Shown: positions 1 through 11,830 of the stretch, one piece after another | Position numbering within the stretch: the first letter of the stretch is position 1 | How the letters are laid out: each line of letters starts with the position of its first letter | Notes under the pieces: model-generated | Told to the model about the DNA's origin: nothing | What the model saw: the letters and a program-made list of their open reading frames with translations, nothing else | The model's database searches: none | Assembly (NCBI GenBank): GCA_037389465.1 | Contig: JAZARR010000066.1 | Coordinates: 62,001 to 126,000 of the forward strand | Direction: 5' to 3' | Source of the DNA: Baylisascaris procyonis | Lineage: Eukaryota > Nematoda > Chromadorea > Rhabditida > Ascarididae | Length of the DNA: 64,000 bases | Position numbers and translations under genes: made by a program

Positions 1-1170
1 ACTTGATCACATGTTAACCTACTATCATATTCTCTTTTACTGTCGATATGTAAATGTTTCTTCGTCGCGTTTTGATTGTTTAAATGCGAATAAAGGTTTA
101 ATTACCCAAGTTTGAGGCGTGGTTCACACAGCAGTGGAAAGGTGCACAAGGCGGTTGCACCAACAGCATCTGATATTGGTATTCTAAGAGCAGCCACCTC
201 AAAGTGAAGTATTCTTGGGTAACTGACAGAATCCCAAAAGGTGGTCATTGGCGAGCGGAAGGCGTCATTGAAATCGGAGTGTCGCGACAAGTAGACGGGT
301 CACGGAAGGGAGCTCAGTGGTCAGAATCGTCGACTCCAGCGGAGATTGTGGTTGGATCGACGCCAGTGGCAAAGAGACAGGTCGACGGTGGATCAAAACG
401 CCACACGTCAAAAGCGGGTACCGAGAAGCGATCAGCAGCTCAGTCGACATCGGACAGCAACAGTAACGTAGGCCAATTGTTAAACAGTAATTTTCCTTTG
501 TTTTATTCGTTTTCTGTTGTTTGTTCACGAGTCTTTGGGGACAAACTAACATACATAATCTAATTATTGACCACCTTTACACATACACACTACACACACC
601 CACCAACAAAAAGGGTGGTCAATACAAACAGTGACCGCGGCAGATAGGTGCATAACACCGCTTTTAAGCACTAAAGGCTTTATCAAACCTTATATTCATA
701 TATAGTGGCTTTTACATTATAGAGACCATAGTTTTCCATTACACTAGAGTCAGTAAGTTCTGTTTGGGTCGTTTATATTTGCACACCTGTCCCCCTCCTC
801 TTCCAGCAACATTCCTTTTGAGCAGGAGAATTGAAACTATGGTGAATGTTTTGCAAAATTTAATGTGAATAGAAGGAAGTATCGGCGTCTTCGATGTTAC
901 ATAATTTAACCTCGGGTGAATCTGGCAAATTGCCGCAACAAAAATTTGAATTTCCGCCAAAGATTTGATGCCATGAAATAAAATATATGTAACTGATCTC
1001 GCATTATACGCCACAATATATTGGAGGATTCCTGCGACTTTTGCTTATAGGAGCACAGAAACAAGCAGTGAACATTTATATTTTATTAGCTCATTTTGGT
1101 GGTGCACACTTTCACGCTAATTTTCATTGCCTTATGTTTCTTCCAGATGTTTTCTCCTGTCGTTTTTCAG
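1..1170. other. Upstream SNU13 intron with a GC-rich open island
   Basis: 120-470 is GC-rich and open on the plus strand (no ATG; frame contains RIPKGGHWRAEGVIEI), unlike the rest of the region. The motif GGTGGTCAAT or GGTGGTCATT occurs at 240-249 and 614-623, and inverted at 566-575. It may be a remnant of a mobile element; I do not recognise one. No SNU13 exon was found here. Confidence 0.3.
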
Positions 1171-1985
1171 GTGATCGTGATGGCAGCGGACGCTGAACCA
1201 CTTGAAATCCTCCTCCATCTTCCCCTCCTTTGCGAAGACAAAAATGTTCCTTACGTCTTCGTACGTAGTAAGGTGAGTTCTCTCGCAACTTTTTCTTTTA
1301 TTGTTTTTCCGGAAGTTAGTGTCGAGAAAACATCTACATTCACCATTCGCCTATCTCGTTTGGGAAGTTGTGGCGTATTTTCACATTGCAGGGGTTGACC
1401 TTTTAGTCCTTACTTATCCAGCCACGATAACTGATGCGAAGGGGATGGGGAATAGGGGGCAGGAAGATGATATGGCCTTTACTTGTCACGTATGACCCGC
1501 GCTATTTTTAAGCGAAAAGGAGGCTGATAATGAGAACCAAGGTGATAGAGGAAGATTGCACTTTCAACTTTTGTTGTGCTCTTGCAGTTTTCACGAAATT
1601 GGTGTATTTGCGACGTTTTTGTAGATTGCTATTGCGTGGAATTTTTTCCATTTATATCATCTGAAGTGAATTTCCCTATAGTTCGAGTGTAAATTGAGTT
1701 TCAAAAGAGATGTTAGTCATTATAGATGTTGCCACTTACTTGAGGTTTTATTCCTTCGAATATTTTTGAGATATTTGATAGGAATTAGACCTGTGATTGG
1801 AAAACATTGTCTACCGGAAATTGGACTACGAGTTTTATTGAATTTAAATGTTTTAGGCAGCACTTGGTCGTGCCTGTGGAGTAACGCGTCCGGTCATAGC
1901 TGCATCGATAACTCAGAATGAAGGATCTCAACTGAAGAGTCAGATTCAAAAGATACGTGAAGATGTCGAGAAACTTCTCATTTGA
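1171..1985 (+). CDS. SNU13: SNU13 / NHP2L1 (15.5K) RNA-binding protein, last two exons (5' part outside window)
   Basis: Seen: exon 1171-1272 follows a TTTTTCAG acceptor and ends in a GTGAGT donor; exon 1857-1985 follows TTTTAG and ends in TGA. Phase is 0 throughout. The exons encode 34 and 42 residues, starting [20 protein letters not shown] and ending [11 protein letters not shown]. Family knowledge: this is the L7Ae/15.5K kink-turn-binding protein, usually about 128 residues, so residues ~53-128 are here. It nucleates U4 snRNP and box C/D snoRNP assembly in the nucleus and nucleolus. The [14 protein letters not shown] and [10 protein letters not shown] segments form the conserved RNA-binding face. 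Compared with C. elegans from memory, the only clear change is Arg for Lys in the last helix. The first ~52 codons were not found in 1-1170, so the upstream intron exceeds 1.1 kb. An AATAAA at 2481-2486 could be its polyadenylation signal. Confidence 0.93.
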
Positions 1986-3410
1986 TTGTGAAACTTTTTT
2001 GATCTGTTTGATTTGTTGTGGATGAATACGTTTCATGAGGAACAGCATCTGTCAGCGTAGTAGAAAGGGGAGGAAGGCTGAGTGGTCCCGTTGAAAGTCA
2101 GTTTCTTGCTTTATCTTGGCCTGAAATTCCAAGAAGAAAGTTGTTTTCATGATTGTCATTGTTTTGGTTTCGGAGTTTTTTGCAAAAGCGCCATTCCTTA
2201 TGTAGCATTGGGGTCATTTCAAATTTTGGCCCAGGTAAGGTCATTTCATTGTCTTCATCATGTTTCACTATGCTAAAAGTAAAAAGAACTTGGGTTGCAA
2301 ATTCCCCACTTCGATATTAACGTGGTTGTCCTGTAGAAGTGGTGAATTGTTTATTGATGGAAGATTGCTACTGTTCACTACTACTATCTATCAGTTTGCG
2401 GATGTTTGTTGAAATAGCAATGTTGTGAGTTTGTTTGTCTCTTTAGATTTTTAAATCGTTTCATTGTTATGTTGAAGTTGAATAAATTCCAGTTTATTTA
2501 GCTGAACACATGACTTTTTATGGAGTTTCAAGATTGGCTGTTCATTTCTTCCAGGAGGATTGCGAGGATCAGTGCTACATATTGCTAAAGATGAGCGTTG
2601 CAGTGGGTGATATGGACTCATTTTCTCTCGTAATGGTCTTTGATTTGGACATGAGTAGTACCGGTCGATAAGATGGTGTGCTAGAAAATCTTCGATACCA
2701 TTTAAGGCAATTTTTATACCACATATGAGAACGAAAGCGGCGATGGTCTAGTGATCTTACTATTTCAGTTTATTGCGATGGTATTTGAACTTTGGTTACT
2801 TCGCAGATCACCTTTAAGCAACACATACCTTTTCACATATCTGCACGTTTGATACGACCTTTCTGCTTTTGGGGTCTGTATTGGTGCAGTCCTTCCCACT
2901 GTGTGCTATTTTCCGTTCTGCATGTTTTGATGAGGACGCGTGAGACCGCCCATCTTCCAGCTTTAGTCAATTCACTGTATTTCATCTGTGGGCTGTTACG
3001 TATAGCGTGTATTCAGGAACACTACCTGGACCTGCACAATACCAGTATTCTTCCGACATATGCATAGGTGTGGGACCTCTGTGGATTTAAAGGCATCAAC
3101 TCCGTTTTCAGGAAATTCAGCTGCAGTAGTTTGATGCGATCGAATGTCAACAAGTTGTCTGCTGGCGCTGCGGAGTTTCAAATATTGGCGATTTGCTTTA
3201 TTCGTATTGCATGAGTTGCCATTGCTTTGATTAGCTTTTCATTTTTAAGCGTGAGCAGTGCTAGGCGGTGCACGTTTCTGTCAGTGGGAAGGACTTTTTG
3301 ATTGTAAGGTGATCGAAAATATTAGGGAGCTTACTACTTGTCAACAACTCCATCATTGATACATTTGGATGCCATCATTGTTGACTTCATAAATTCTGAA
3401 TGATAATATT
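1986..3410. other. Spacer between SNU13 and XRCC1
   Basis: About 1.4 kb, same-strand genes on both sides. Contains AATAAA at 2481-2486. No further exon recognised. Confidence 0.45.
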
Positions 3411-3434
3411 TAGATCGGTGAACGAGATTCCGCT
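3411..3434 (+). promoter_or_regulatory. 3' splice site and 21-nt leader just before the XRCC1 start
   Basis: An ATATTTAG acceptor ends at 3413, and ATG follows at 3435 after 21 nt with no other ATG between. This spacing is typical of nematode spliced-leader acceptors; a cis-spliced 5' UTR intron is the alternative. It supports 3435 as the start codon. Confidence 0.4.
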
Positions 3435-6374
3435 ATGCCATTGGCGAAGTTCAAATTTATCGTTTCATCTTCTGATTCGGAACAAGGCTACGAAGCTGAG
3501 AATCTTCTCGTTGATGGTCGTGCACGAACCAAATGGAAAGGGAAAGCAGGTAGAATGTACCATCATATATTAGTACTTTGTTGGTTTTGATATTGAGTAA
3601 CGTTCGTGTTGAATGTATTCTCTAACGTTTTAATTCAAAAATCATCATGAAATAAAATTTAGAAATAACGTTGTGCTTATGTCTTATTTTTGTGGAAATA
3701 ATTTACACTTCATCTAAGATATAATATTAAATTACTTAAGCTCTAAACGTATAATTACTTGAAAATGATTGATCTATTGCACCACTATGTCATTCGAAGT
3801 ATTTGAAGTTAGACGGGAGGCGGATATTATTATGAAGCTAGGTGAAGAGGGGGCAATATGAAATTAGACGAAAGAGGGGGTCATGTGAAGTTGAGTGGAA
3901 AGGAGATGGGGAGAGGAACGCAATGGTAGACAGTCAAACTGTTCGTGTTTAGAAAGAAAGAATCCCTACGTTTCCCTATGGTAAAAATTCAGGGGAATTT
4001 CTGTAGTTGTTGGCATGTTTATGCTGATTGTGTTTATTATCTTTGCCGGTTTATTTCAATTGAGAGAAAAGTTTTTATATTTTCACAATGTTACAATGCT
4101 GATAAAATGCTTCTAGATGACTTTTATTTTCGTTATGCTGGAATTCTTTCAGGTGAGAAAAAATCTGAAAAGGATTTAAAACAAACTCCATTGCTTATAG
4201 ATTGTTGTTAACAAATTGAAGAACTATTCGAATGTAAACCTCGAAATCGCTGTTGATTTCTATGAAACGAAATCGACTTATTCATCTAGAAGATCGAATA
4301 TGAGTTCTTGATCCATCGTTCTTATTTCGGCTATATGAAATGCCTAATCTTGAGCGTTGTTATTTGAGCTTAAGTGCAGCTTTGCGTTTTACGTTTATTC
4401 CAAATGTGCTTTTTATATTCCAAAATATACCCATTTCTCTTGTCGAAATATTATTGCTTTGCAAAACTTTACGTTGCAAATATCGCTTGCAGGAGCAATA
4501 AATAATTGTGTGATAATACAACTCGATCGTGAACATTCGATCAATTCAGTTGATATTGGCAATGAATTTAGTGCACTTGTCGAGATCCTCGTCGCAAAAT
4601 CGTGTGAACAGCAGCCATCTTTTCGTGCAATTTATTTTTTCATTCCTTTTTATTTATTGCTCATATTAATTTATTGTTGTTAAATTTACGCTAATTTTGA
4701 TGTTTCGTTATGTTATATTTACATATATATATGTGCATATTATTGGGTAGATGTATTGAGATCCGCTTGGAATACATAGTTAGTTGGGCGATGAATATTG
4801 AGTTTTTGTTCGTTTAAGTGTGCAAAGTGGATGCACTTCAAAATTGAAGAGTTAAAAGAAGTGGCTATACTAAACGCCTTATTATGACAAGTATCTATAA
4901 GGAGAGCTGTACTCATTGATGGTTATGAAGTTTTTTAAGTGTACGAATCTGAAATTCCGTATACTGCATAAAAGTGGTATTACGGGGAAAAATGCAACAG
5001 AAAAACATTGCTAACGGTGATTTGTTATAAGCAGAGGCAATGCGGATTGTTTTACTATATGTTAAATTCAAATTGAAAAGCTATTCTAATATAAACCCCG
5101 AAGTCATATTGATTTATATGAAGCGTACATGTCATATGTACATAAATATATTGCTTTCTTGCTAAGAAAAGAATGGAGGTTTCTGCTTTATGAATGTTTA
5201 TTCGTCTCACTTCTATGACTGTAAAAAGCGGAATGATGATGTGAGCCCCTATTTTCATCTCCTACTTTTCTATCTGTTATTTTACTACCCTCTACTTTGA
5301 GATGATGATCTCATTTGAGCAGTTAAAAAGGCCTTTTGAATATTTTAGACGCTTGTGCCGTCATCCTCTTTAATGGATCCAATGGAGAGTCGATCAGAAA
5401 AGAATGGCAACCGCGTTCGAATGTTCGCTGAGGTGGATATGATACCAGCCATCTATAAGCAAAAATAGGACCTCATTAAAGTAGGTTTTCTCTCGAAACT
5501 CTAATAAAAGGTGTTATAACCATTTTGCTTCAATTTTTACAATGACGCTTTTTTTGTTTCTATTGTTTCTTAGTGTTTAAACTGAAATAATTCCATCTTT
5601 TTCCATTTTTATTGATTTTTTTTTTGACTTGGTACTATATGCTCTATGTAGCTTAGCAGTTGAGATATCAAAGTGTTGATTTGAAGAGCCGGGTTCGGCT
5701 TCTCATTGGGAATGAATGGTTTTATCTGTAGATGCTTTTTAAGGTTTTATGCAGTCAGCCGTTCAATCCAAATATCCCATATGGCATCGCATTCATAAAC
5801 GTCGTAGTGGAGGAGCAACATGTTGGCACCTCGATTGAAACCAAGAATCTATTGCCTAAAATTGTATTCAAGCCGAAACATGAAGATGGCGGAGACAAGA
5901 TGAAGGCGGGTGATATGTTCAGGCAGCGTCATCTCTATCAGACCAATGAAGCGGAGGATGTGCTCTCAGTTAGTTATTCCCTTTTTATTTTATGTAAATG
6001 AGGAGTATATATATATAACATTAATTAACAGTGAATTTTTCTTTGCGCTCTCATTGTAGGGTCGTCCACAAATATGCTCGATGAAAGTCAATTTGCTCTA
6101 ATAACCGTTAAATAGATTTATTTTTTTCGAATCCAATATTTATAGAACTCGAAATTCGCGCTCAGAACTCCCTACCGAATAGTGCTTTCCCTGACTTCAC
6201 GAATTTGATTGAAAATTTATAAGAGGATGATGTTTTAATTTCTGATTTTGTAGAACCATAGTTAGGATTTATTTCAGAAGCGAAAAGACAAGAATGCCGA
6301 ACATAAGAAACGTCTCAGTATGAGGGACGACGAGGACGGGAAATTGAAAGAAACCAAAGAAAACGAGTTGGCCC
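3435..6374 (+). CDS. XRCC1: XRCC1-like DNA single-strand break repair scaffold, N-terminal half, with an in-frame TAG
   Basis: Exons I can place: 3435-3549 (starts MPLAKFKFIV, contains EAENLL), 4493-4624 (contains HSINSVDIGNEFSALVEILV), a 23-nt microexon 4907-4929, 5349-5480 (contains MESRSEKNGNRVRMF), 5744-5968 (starts VLCSQPFNPNIPYGIAFINV) and 6278-6374 (Lys/Glu-rich linker, donor C|GTAAGA). All junction phases agree. The match is to the XRCC1 N-terminal beta-sandwich, which in other animals binds DNA polymerase beta; the protein scaffolds polymerase, ligase and PARP at nicks. Codon 130 (5466-5468) is TAG where XRCC1 has the Trp of its KRWDRVK segment, in otherwise ungapped alignment. An alternative acceptor at 5731 would add MLFK before VLCSQ. 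No BRCT1 or BRCT2 domain was found downstream. Either a decaying gene, a population null allele or a base error; identity itself is strong. Confidence 0.8.
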
Positions 6375-6391
6375 GTAAGAGAACACCGAAC

Positions 6392-7269
6392 ACTGGCATC
6401 TTTCATATCGTTCCTTTCGCCAGATTCGCCTCTTATCTTTTTGACTGTTGATGTTGATTCATCGGCATCCTTTTCATGAGAAAGTTTGGTATCTGATGGT
6501 GAGCTTATCTGCAATGGCTAATATACTCCGTTATGTCTTCACAAAAGTAATACTCTAAAACCTTGCATCGCTATCTTCATCCACTCAGTAGCACTCTCCG
6601 ATATTTACATATTGGTCATACTCTTCGCTTTCCATGTCTTGTTTCTATCGCTCTCGAAGGACGCTTATCAATATGCTTCTACTATATCATTACTTGTTAA
6701 TCGTTAAATTGTTTACACATGAATGGAAAGATGCTCAGTTTGTCAATGCTGATAACGAATTATTGAGAAGGCGGATTAAACGTCATGCTCATCTCCTCGT
6801 TCAAAAATCCCTCCATCTTATCCCTTTCAAAAAGTTCTTAGCTTCCTCGAAGTTTTTAGGTCATCGTTGTTCGATTCTTTGAAAAAATAATTTCTCAAAA
6901 AATTCAGTCTATATATTTAGCAGAGCGCAGTTAGGATTTCATCTCTTATCACCTATAATAAGAGGATTTTTTGCTTATCACATAGCATAACAACAACTCT
7001 GCTTCATCGAAATTAACCATAAAATGATATCACAGACGAATTCCTTTTTTCTGCTGTTTAGCAGATTTTCTTTTATTGATTTCCGAAGAAAGTTTACTAA
7101 ATAAATTATTGAATCTGTGCTTGTTCAAAAATGACGAATTGAAATATTTCCTCTACCTTTCCTTTTGCGTTCTTCGAATATGTTGGAGATGATAAAATTG
7201 ATGAACAATTCCTACGACCATATATAGCTGGAGGCATACGAGGTGATACACTGTCTGATGTCTTCATTC
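6392..7269 (-). other. Two candidate exons on the strand opposite XRCC1 (possible inverted part of the gene)
   Basis: Minus-strand exon 7269-7157 has an ATCGCAG acceptor and an AAG|GTAGAG donor. It begins in phase 1, ends in phase 0 and encodes 37 Ser/Pro-rich residues (start MKTSDSVSPRMPPAIYGRR). Minus-strand exon 6508-6392 has an ATTGCAG acceptor, begins in phase 0 and encodes 39 Ser/Asp/Lys-rich residues (start ISSPSDTKLSHEKDADE). It can end at AGT|GTTCGG. The composition suits a disordered linker. The last forward XRCC1 exon ends in phase 1, so joining it to this pair keeps the frame, with CGA (Arg) at the junction. Alternatives: a separate antisense gene, or chance open frames. Confidence 0.4.
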
Positions 7270-7629
7270 CTGCGATTTTATCGTTCTGTGATCGATAAAG
7301 CTCGAATATGTTGCTCATTAGCTATGAAAATTTTCGATTTATAAAAAAATTTAAAATCACTATAATCTTCAAATGAATATTTTCGAACCCAAAATGACGT
7401 CATTATATGTTGGTGCCGCTTCTCTATCGACATCACAGTGGGTGGATTTCGAGTTCACAGCAGCTGTACACATACCGCTTCATTCTATTTAGTAAAGAAA
7501 ACTGCAGTAAAACCACTTACTTACATATACACTATTCCTCTATAATACCCTCTCCCCTCCTCCGTCTCTTCCTCAGATATGCGTTCATCCCAGAAAAATG
7601 TATATGCTGTGGGTTCGGGCGATTTATAG

Positions 7630-7719
7630 TGTATATTAACTACTCCGATCGATGATTTCGAGAGTAAAAATGCCGACAATGATGATTTTGGAAAAAAGAC
7701 AGGATCCGGAAAGGCCGCT
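7630..7719 (+). other. Candidate acidic linker exon downstream of XRCC1
   Basis: Follows GATTTATAG and can end at GCT|GTATTG, phase 0 at both ends, 30 codons. It reads CILTTPIDDFESKNADNDDF and then a Gly/Lys-rich segment. Its acidic disordered composition and forward orientation suit the XRCC1 inter-domain linker. The open frame runs on to 7857 (through LTLLAAFAGAMNF), so the donor is uncertain. No homology is recognised. Confidence 0.25.
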
Positions 7720-10700
7720 GTATTGACCCTCTTAGCGGCATTCGCAGGAGCGATGAATTTTTGCATGACTGCATCTAGTACGGAAAACAATCTAATACTA
7801 TTTCTGTCTTATCTAGGATGGTCGAGAAGCTTTTTGATTTTATGGTAAGTCAATTCTTTGTAAATTCTATGGTAGTGCACCATAAGTGGATCCATTCTGC
7901 TAACGAGGATGAAAATTTTCTTCCCAGTTTCGCTTTTCCCATAATTTTCACTTCCGTTTTTGTGGTATTTTAATTCTCGCTTCCCTTTTTCCTGAAATAA
8001 AATATTTAATGTTTCTTACTAATTACAATATGATAGTTGTCCACATTCTTCACCAAATAGCAACATAATCTCAACTGGTCGCCGTCTATTGCCCCTTATG
8101 CTCGAATTTGGGATCAATAACTCGAAGCAGATCCTGCCTCTCGATCGCAGAAACAAGTCATTTGCATGACATCTCCCACACTGATCCACTCAGCCTAACA
8201 ACTCGAGAAAGTCGAACTTCGAGAATTTTCACTTTTATCATTAACAAAACATTTTCCTTTCCACATAAGAAGATTCGCATATATAAACAATTAAAACTGC
8301 GCTCAAAGTTGGTTTCAACCAGCCTCATAGCAGTTCTATGTCCACTACAACATTTCAATTAACGAATCGACCCCTAACACTGGTGTATAATCAAATCTTT
8401 CACAATTTTGTATGAGCATGCAACAAACCGTCAAAGAGAGGAGTGTTAGGTAAACAACAATACTATAGATATTCATCCACCATATACAAAACTCAACCCC
8501 ATTGATGAAATAATCAAAAATGTCAAACCTCATAGTTCCAAAAGCATATATATAAAAACGAGATAACTCGTCCCTGAATCAGTGGAAAACTCATTCCTAA
8601 AATCGATTTGTGATACGGTAATTGCAAAGGCTTTCAAAGTAAACGAGTAGAAGGAGATTCATCTGGCAGAATGAAGCTGAGAAATCCCTCACGAAAAATC
8701 TCAAAATCCCAAAATGACTCTGAACACCCCCGTTGCCTTACTTCAATTTTGTTTTCTTCGAACCATCCTGAAATGTCACCTGATATTAAAAAAATTTAAT
8801 GCTTCAACAAAATGCGCTAATTTGAAGCGCACATTTTAAAACGAAAATTCCAAAAAAAAGATGCGCGCAAAATCGATTTCCTCGAATCGTTTTTATTTTC
8901 TATTCTCGTTGAATGTATTGTCAACGGGTTTTTTTCTTCAGAAAGGGGTTTGAAGGGTTACAGCTTATCATCGCTAACACACTAGCTATGGCTTCGTTAT
9001 CCTCGATTTTTTAAGCAGAGTTGTTGTTGACAGCTGCATCGCTGGAAGCTTTGGATGTGCACTTTAATTTTCGGTTTAATTGCATAGGAAGAGGCTCGAT
9101 CATTAACCCTAATACTATCGGAGAAGCGAGGGGGGGGGGTAGAGGTGGAGACTGTCCCAGCCATGTCTTGACCCTCGAATCGATTTTACTGATCGTTCAA
9201 TGAATATGCTGAAAAATCAAATAATTGTTGAGCATGTTGAGCTTGAAGGGTACACTTTGAACTAGTTTTACAACCATGATAGTACAGTTTGAACTAACAA
9301 GTTTTAAGCAATTTCTATTGTTGAACATTAGCGTTGTGAAAGTTCTAGTTGCTCCTGTGGATGCAATGTGATAACAGAGAGGTGCTACACATCTGTGGAC
9401 GTGGCCGAGGTGTGGTGGAATAACCGTGGTTTAACTCTGGTAATAAGAAGAAGAAGTGTATTGGTGAAGTTTAATGGTTTGTTTCACATGGAAACGCAGC
9501 AGATGTTGCATCGTTAATAATGAGTATTTAGGTGAATTTAATCGTAGAATCGTAGAGACAGAGCGAATATTTGTTAGAAGTTAGAGGTTTATCAAATGTG
9601 GCTTTCGGTTCTTTAGGAATTGTTAACGTGCACATGGCGGTATTCTGTTTAATACGGCCTTCCATGTTTCTAGTAGTTTCTTGGCATATAGGTAAAGCAA
9701 GGCAAAACTCTACATGCATCTTCCGTCTTTATTAAATTGTTTTCTTCTCGATCTGAAATATATTTCTATAATTTGCTGCAAATGTAATCGTGTTACTATT
9801 TTTGGAGCCAATGGATTTGACATCTCTCATTTAACGGTTTCCACATTAAAAAACTCCAAACGATGACTTCCACCTTCATGATTCGACGCATCTGCAAGCA
9901 AGTTCATCCCGGTATGCAGCATTGCTTTATAGATCATCGTCGACATTTCTATGCGTTAAGTAAAACACATGAGTTAAGCTTATTTACAGTGGGCATCAAT
10001 TAATGCTGCGATATTGTGATTATATGAAAGCTTTATTTCGCTTTCGATAGGTTTTGCAATTTTGCATTCGCATAGTGCGTTATTGGTGAGGTCTCGTCTG
10101 TGTCTGTGACTGGCTTATCTGTCTGTCTATCTGTCTGCTCAATAGTTTCAACTCGTAGGCCACCAAGCTTGGAATTATTGGTACCGACTTTTAAACTTGT
10201 AGGTCAACTTTTGAGGGGCACATAAGTGTGCCTAAACTTTAAAAATGCTTGCAAATATGCCAAACAGCCTAGGAATGTCAAAACAATTAACAAAAAATTA
10301 GATATACTATAAATGAATAAGATATATGTAAATACTAATCCAACTGTTATTCACTATGTAAACCTAACAAGATATGGTATATAAACCTAACTGTTATTGG
10401 AAATATACCCGCATCTTTCATCAAAAAGATACAAATCAAAAATGTTCAAATGTAAAGGTACAGTATTAGATCGATTCATTTTGTAAATGTACGATAAAAC
10501 CTTGCAATATCATTAGATATAGTACAGTATAAATGTATTTCCTTCCCTTTATGGTTTTCTTTTTAGCGTTTCCCTTTTTGCAGCTGAATTTACTGCCAAT
10601 ATACTGTGCATAATGCATAAAAGATGCAAAATTTGTGTTAATTGTTTATTTTATTGGTAAGGCTATTGGTAGTTATAGGTAAGATTAACACTAGGCTATT

Positions 10701-11830
10701 GAGAGTTGAGCATTTGAGAAGACGAAATTTATACAAAGACTTTTGATTGCGCGGAAGAGGCGGAAGGAGTAGGGGAAGGGCATGGTCAGCTGTGTTTGCC
10801 GGCTCATCGAATCGTATTTAACGCTGGTTGGTTTAGCATCTTGCAGCTCCTTGTTTTGAAAAATGAAATTCTTTAAAGAATTTTAGAATCTTTTATTATC
10901 TGTTGGCAAAGTTGTTTCATAAACTGCTAATCAATAAAAAGCAAAAACGCATTCGTCTTTGACTGATCCAGCTGTTCGTACAAATCTGTCTGTTATAAAG
11001 TATTCTTTGCGGAATCGGGTCGATTGCGAAATGCGATCTGGGACGATGTAAAATGCGTGCAAATTTCCAGGCAACATTTTGGTACCTAGAGCTACATTCA
11101 AATTGGTCGATTAACTGGAAAGCTGCTATAGACATCATGCTGTGAATTCCAACGTCGATTATCTCGTCTATATGCGATCATGAAAATATTTACTGTTTTC
11201 CTATAATAACTGCTTTACAAATAGTACGGTGCTATATATCTAGCCAGTATGCCTTGAAAGATATGTACTCAAAGCACTGACGAGAACAATTTTTGAACTT
11301 CATGTAGTGAATTCATGGTAAGTAAAGGAAATTAGTTCCTCTAAATCGCCTATCACCGTTACTTATGGAGAGATAGTAAAGCAGAATGGATGAACCGCAC
11401 AGATGCGCGAGTAGCGGTCGGGACCACTGCATCCGATCGCGGGGATGAATATTTTAGATCATCGAAATCGTTGCATGCATGCAAGCCGCTTGCGGTGCTC
11501 ACATTGCCTCCCTCTTTCCTGCTGTGTCTTTGCCCACTCGTGCTGTTTTCATTGTTATCTGATGACTTCTGCAACAAGAACGGCTTACTGGAAATTTTCT
11601 TAGATCGCAGAAGTGCTCTTTGTATTGCTGTCAAACATAGACTAAGGCTTCTATATGTAAATTTAGTATTCATAAATTAAGATGGTCATTGAGGCAGCAA
11701 GGCCAGGTGTGAAGTACTTCCCACTTTAATTACCGAATGTAAGAGAGCTATTCGAAAGGTTACTTCGTGCCCTTCTCTGCCCATCTCCCTTCAAATAGCG
11801 AAGAAGAGTACAGCGAAGAAAGCAATTAAA
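7720..11830. other. Intergenic, no gene recognised
   Basis: AT-rich sequence with only short open frames. It contains a run of 10 G at 9130-9139 and one copy of a TGTCTG-rich dispersed repeat near 10101-10155. I looked here for XRCC1 BRCT motifs (GAKY..DW, THLI, a late Trp) and did not see any. Confidence 0.5.

Noticed and set aside
7120..7294. Plus-strand open frame reading EYVGDDKIDEQFLRPYIAGG
   Set aside because: No acceptor in frame; the opposite strand has good splice sites and better composition.
9860..9999. Plus-strand frame containing KQVHPG, reminiscent of histone H2B KQVHPDTG
   Set aside because: Only five residues match and the rest of the histone fold is absent.
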